DNA of 18,487 bases. It comes from Coraliomargarita_B sp046540835. Its GTDB lineage: Bacteria; Verrucomicrobiota; Verrucomicrobiia; Opitutales; Coraliomargaritaceae. A program made the translations under genes and the position numbers. The stretch is from positions 1-18,487 of the forward strand of contig JBKHEL010000058.1 of NCBI GenBank assembly GCA_046540835.1. Direction: 5' to 3'. How positions within the stretch are numbered: the stretch's first letter is position 1; the number at the start of each line of letters is the position of its first letter. The notes under the pieces were generated by a model that did not search any database, was not told the origin of the DNA, and saw only the letters and a program-made list of their open reading frames with translations. Positions 15,991-18,487 of the stretch are shown here, in pieces.

Positions 15991-16710
15991 ATGAGCTCCG
16001 CGATCATCCATCAAATGAACATCCTGCCGTCTATGCCTGGGATGTCTCATGCCGGGCCGTCCCCAATGACGACGCGGGTGCGGATCGTTCCCGCGGAGGA
16101 AAATTCTGCGCCGGGCAAGCAACTCGACGCCGAAGAAAGAGCCGCGCTCCGGAAGTTGCAGGCGCGGGATGCGGAGGTGCGCGCGCACGAGGCAGCGCAC
16201 CTCGGTGCCGCTGGGGGACTGGCTGTCAGCGGCGCGAGCTACACCTACGCGACCGGCCCGGATGGTCAGCAATACGCCGTCGGTGGTGAGGTCAGCATCG
16301 ACACGTCCAAAGAACCCACGCCGGAAGAGACGGTTGAAAAGGCGCGGCAGATTCAGGCCGCTGCGCTTGCGCCAGCCAACCCGTCGGCCACCGATCTGCG
16401 GGTCGCGGCGAAGGCAGCGCTGATGGGCCTGCAGGCTGCTGCGGAGGCCACGGAGGCCGATGGAGCCGCCCCGGCCACGGATGATCCGGAAGCTTCGCCA
16501 GCCGGTGAAGAGCGCTCCGCCGAATTCTCCGATGCAGCGGTGGAGCTGTTTGATTTTGACCAGGGGAAAGGCAGCGACCCGGCTCCGGAAATGCCGGGGG
16601 CTCCGCCGGAAGAAGGCCGGGCAGCGCCGATGAGCGCCCTGGCGGAACGGGTCTTCGAGCGTTACTTTGCAGGCATCGAAGAGCCGGGGAGCTTCCTCGC
16701 CTACGCTTAA
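15991..16710 (+). CDS. SprA-related putative metalloprotease (CJM1_0395 family)
   Basis: I recognise this 239-residue protein as a member of the SprA-related/CJM1_0395 family, whose function is not established. The family core lies at about residues 45-150: LQARDAEVRAHEAAHLGAAG, then SGASYTYATGPDGQQYAVGGE, VSIDTS, and ALAPANPSATDLRVAAKA. HEAAH at 66-70 fits the HExxH zinc-peptidase signature, which is why the family is called a putative metalloprotease; no third metal ligand or catalytic proof can be seen. No signal peptide is evident, so it is probably cytoplasmic. The tail from about 150 on is Ala/Pro/Glu-rich and probably disordered. It follows the kinase gene by 76 bp on the same strand and ends 4 bp from the convergent flagellar-like gene. 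The exact start is uncertain (M9, M15, M18 and M26 are in frame), but the core is unaffected. Confidence 0.85.
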   Translation: MSSAIIHQMNILPSMPGMSHAGPSPMTTRVRIVPAEENSAPGKQLDAEERAALRKLQARDAEVRAHEAAHLGAAGGLAVSGASYTYATGPDGQQYAVGGEVSIDTSKEPTPEETVEKARQIQAAALAPANPSATDLRVAAKAALMGLQAAAEATEADGAAPATDDPEASPAGEERSAEFSDAAVELFDFDQGKGSDPAPEMPGAPPEEGRAAPMSALAERVFERYFAGIEEPGSFLAYA

Positions 16711-16714
16711 GCGC

Positions 16715-16948
16715 TCAGGCGCGCAGGTTGAGCACTTGCCCAACCATCTCGTCTGCCGTTGAAATGACTTTGAGGTTGGCGGTGTAGAGGCTCGACTGTT
16801 GGTTCGAATCAACGATGGACGGAATGTCCAGCTCGCCGCGGCTGATCTTTTCGGCTTGCGCCCCGTAGGCCCTGGCTGCACGGTCTGCGCCGGAAATCGC
16901 CTGAGTTTGAATTGCCTGGAGGTTGCCGGATGAAACAGGATCAATCAT
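16715..16948 (-). CDS. Small flagellar rod/hook-like protein (C-terminal helix type)
   Basis: This 77-residue protein ends in YTANLKVISTADEMVGQVLNL, which closely matches the C-terminal helix shared by flagellar axial proteins such as FlgC, FlgG, FlgE and FlgK (typically YEANLKVIxTADEMLGxLL). The N-terminus (MIDPVSSGNLQAIQTQAISGA) could form the complementary amphipathic helix, so the chain resembles an axial protein reduced to its two coiled-coil ends with a short middle (SRGELDIPSIVDSNQQSS) in place of the rod domains. It may assemble with, or mimic, rod or hook subunits. It is convergent with the putative metalloprotease gene and divergent from the haem chemoreceptor. No Shine-Dalgarno sequence precedes the ATG. 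Compared with FlgC (about 130-150 residues) it is short, but there is no sign of frameshift or truncation. Confidence 0.75.
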   Translation of the reverse strand: MIDPVSSGNLQAIQTQAISGADRAARAYGAQAEKISRGELDIPSIVDSNQQSSLYTANLKVISTADEMVGQVLNLRA

Positions 16949-17037
16949 TATTATAAGTTACGCGCTGGACCCGGTATTTGCAAGCCGGGATTTCAATTTT
17001 AGGCTCTGAGCCGAAGTCCCCAACCAAAGTCTGTTTT
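16949..17037. other. Divergent intergenic region with two inverted repeats
   Basis: These 89 bp separate the small flagellar-like gene (minus) from the second chemoreceptor (plus). They contain CCCGG (16970-16974) and CCGGG (16985-16989) around a 10-base loop, followed on the plus strand by an AT-rich run (16990-17000), and a compact repeat GGCTC-T-GAGCC at 17002-17012. A minus-strand TATAAT at 16955-16950 lies only one base from the ATG at 16948, too close to be its promoter unless transcription starts inside the gene. I see no confident promoter for either gene. Confidence 0.4.
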
Positions 17038-18487
17038 ATGAAGTTTCAAGACCGCTCCCTCCAACAAAAGCTGCTCCTTCTGGGCATTGGACTCCCGCTT
17101 ATTCTCGTCGCGGTGCTCTTTGTGCTCTACTACCAGCACAGCCGCGCGAAAATTATTCAGGCTTACGAGGCCAAAGCCAAGTCCATCGCTTACACCACTG
17201 AATCGGTGCGTGAGGAGATGGACCGGAAATGGGACTCGGGTGTTTTTACACTGGCCCAGGCGCGACAGTATTCGGATCGGATCAATGATCCGGCACTGGC
17301 AGAATCGGAGCGAAACGCAGCCTATGGCCAGTTGCTGCAGATGGTTCCGGTGGTCACCGCCTGGGAGGCGGCCATGGCCAAGGCAGAGGCGGGTGACTAC
17401 ACGTTTAAGGTGCCGAAATTCAGCCCTCGCAACCAGGAGAATCAACCCGACGAAGTTGAGGCGATGGTCTTGAAGAAGATGGAGGCCGAGGATTTGGATG
17501 AATACACCCACATCGAAGCCGGGCAGGTGCGCTACTTCCGCTCGATCAAATTGACCCAATCCTGCCTGATGTGTCACGGCGAACCGGAAACGTCGCAGGA
17601 GCTCTGGGGGACCTCGGACGGGACGGACCCAACCGGGGCTCGCATGGAAGGCTGGAAGGCTGGCGAGCGCCACGGTGCGTTTGAAGTGGTGCAGTCCCTG
17701 AAGCCGGCGGAAGCTGAGATTCAGGCCTCGATGCTGCGCGGCGGGCTGGTCGTCGTTGTCGGTCTGGCGCTCCTCGCCGCAATTTTCAGCCTGGCGGCCG
17801 GGAGCATCTCACGGCCGATTGTGGCGAGTGTGGGCGTGGTCGAAGAGTTGGCCGATGGGGATCTGACGCGAACCATCGAAAGTGAGCGTCAGGACGAGTC
17901 GGGGCGGCTGGCCCGGGCGGTCAGTGCGATGGCTCGGCGGCTGCGGGAGCTGGTGGGGCAGATCGGCAGTAGTTCGGCGGATCTGACGCAGGCTTCGGCT
18001 GACCTGAGTGCCACCTCCAACGATATGGCCTCCGGCTCTGAAGAGACCAGTGCACAGGCGGAAAACGTGGCTGCGGCCGGCGAGGAACTCTCGGTGACCA
18101 TGCGGAGTATGTCGGATGACGCGAAGAAGATGGAAGAATCCGTCCAGATGGTCGCCAACAGTATCCGCGAAATGAGCGCGTCGGTCGGGGAGGTGGCGAC
18201 GAGTTGTGCCCGCGAGAATGAGATTGCCGGGCAGGCCAGCCGCAACGCCTCGGTCGCGCTGGAGCAGATCGAGCAGCTTGGCGCCTCCGCCCTGGAGATC
18301 GGAAAAGTCGTGGAAATGATCAACCAGATCGCCGATCAGACGAATCTGCTGGCGCTGAACGCAACCATCGAGGCAGCCAGTGCCGGCGAGGCCGGCAAGG
18401 GCTTCGCGGTGGTCGCCAGTGAGGTGAAGGCACTTGCCCGGCAAACTGCAGAGGCGACCGGGCAAATCGTGGAGCAGGTCAAAGACA
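17038..18487 (+). CDS. Chemoreceptor with putative haem-c sensor domain (partial, runs off the window)
   Basis: The reading frame from the ATG at 17038 stays open to the window edge, giving 483 residues of an incomplete methyl-accepting chemotaxis protein. A membrane helix (about 12-31) is followed by a periplasmic domain of about 200 residues that resembles the DUF3365/Tll0287-like fold. It contains CLMCH at 176-180, a CxxCH site for covalent haem c. This suggests redox, oxygen or nitric oxide sensing, as known for haem-c chemoreceptors such as those of Geobacter. A second helix lies at about 234-256, then HAMP (about 257-310, ADGDLTRTIE) and the signalling coiled coil with the hairpin tip from N429. 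The tip region is nearly identical to that of the first chemoreceptor, so both probably join the same CheA/CheW array. The C-terminus, with any tethering pentapeptide, is not visible. Confidence 0.93.
   Translation, partial: MKFQDRSLQQKLLLLGIGLPLILVAVLFVLYYQHSRAKIIQAYEAKAKSIAYTTESVREEMDRKWDSGVFTLAQARQYSDRINDPALAESERNAAYGQLLQMVPVVTAWEAAMAKAEAGDYTFKVPKFSPRNQENQPDEVEAMVLKKMEAEDLDEYTHIEAGQVRYFRSIKLTQSCLMCHGEPETSQELWGTSDGTDPTGARMEGWKAGERHGAFEVVQSLKPAEAEIQASMLRGGLVVVVGLALLAAIFSLAAGSISRPIVASVGVVEELADGDLTRTIESERQDESGRLARAVSAMARRLRELVGQIGSSSADLTQASADLSATSNDMASGSEETSAQAENVAAAGEELSVTMRSMSDDAKKMEESVQMVANSIREMSASVGEVATSCARENEIAGQASRNASVALEQIEQLGASALEIGKVVEMINQIADQTNLLALNATIEAASAGEAGKGFAVVASEVKALARQTAEATGQIVEQVKD

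Noticed and set aside
15924..16289. Open frame starting just after the hybrid kinase gene
   Set aside because: It overlaps the conserved core of the metalloprotease-family gene in another frame and has no family features.
16950..16955. Perfect minus-strand TATAAT before the small flagellar-like gene
   Set aside because: It is one base from the start codon, so a transcript from it would begin within or after the ATG; a later in-frame start would remove the conserved N-terminus.

Overview
This is an 18.5 kb window of moderately GC-rich bacterial DNA that is almost entirely devoted to chemosensory signalling. The organism is Gram-negative in type: it has periplasmic sensor domains, a putative covalent haem chemoreceptor and a flagellar-type protein. 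The gene order, the chemoreceptor signalling domains and the near absence of Shine-Dalgarno sequences make a Verrucomicrobiota-like lineage (Opitutia type) my best guess. That placement is inference only; a deltaproteobacterium or another PVC member is not excluded.

Layout: a fragment of an unrecognised gene ends at base 62. A membrane chemoreceptor (222-2285, +) follows and meets, stop codon to stop codon, a long leftward operon. Read in its own direction, from about 10.3 kb to 2.3 kb, that operon encodes a stand-alone receiver protein (CheY-like), a receiver-PP2C phosphatase (RsbU/HsbR type), a fusion of an RsbW-like kinase to an RsbV-like STAS domain, CheA (with two CheW-like domains and a C-terminal receiver), CheW, CheB and CheR. 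Most junctions overlap by 1-8 bp. A 270 bp divergent intergenic region separates it from a rightward pair: an HDOD protein and a 1487-residue hybrid histidine kinase carrying both a substrate-binding-protein-like domain and a Cache domain. Next come a SprA/CJM1_0395-type putative metalloprotease (+) convergent with a 77-residue flagellar rod-like protein (-). The window closes with a second chemoreceptor (+), cut by its edge, whose periplasmic domain has a CxxCH haem-c motif.

How it may work together: the chemoreceptors feed CheW/CheA; CheR and CheB adjust receptor methylation. CheA, or the His-containing transfer domain of the hybrid kinase, could phosphorylate its own receiver, the small receiver protein, CheB and the receiver of the PP2C phosphatase. 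The phosphatase would then act on the STAS domain of the kinase-STAS fusion, giving a partner switch wired into a chemotaxis operon. This is the most unusual part of the window. It uses the same four domains as the Pseudomonas HsbR/HsbA switch (REC, PP2C, HATPase, STAS) but divides them between two polypeptides at a different point. No CheC, CheD, CheX, CheZ, sigma factor or motor gene is visible, so the outputs must lie elsewhere.

No RNA genes, insertion sequences, CRISPR arrays or long repeats were seen.
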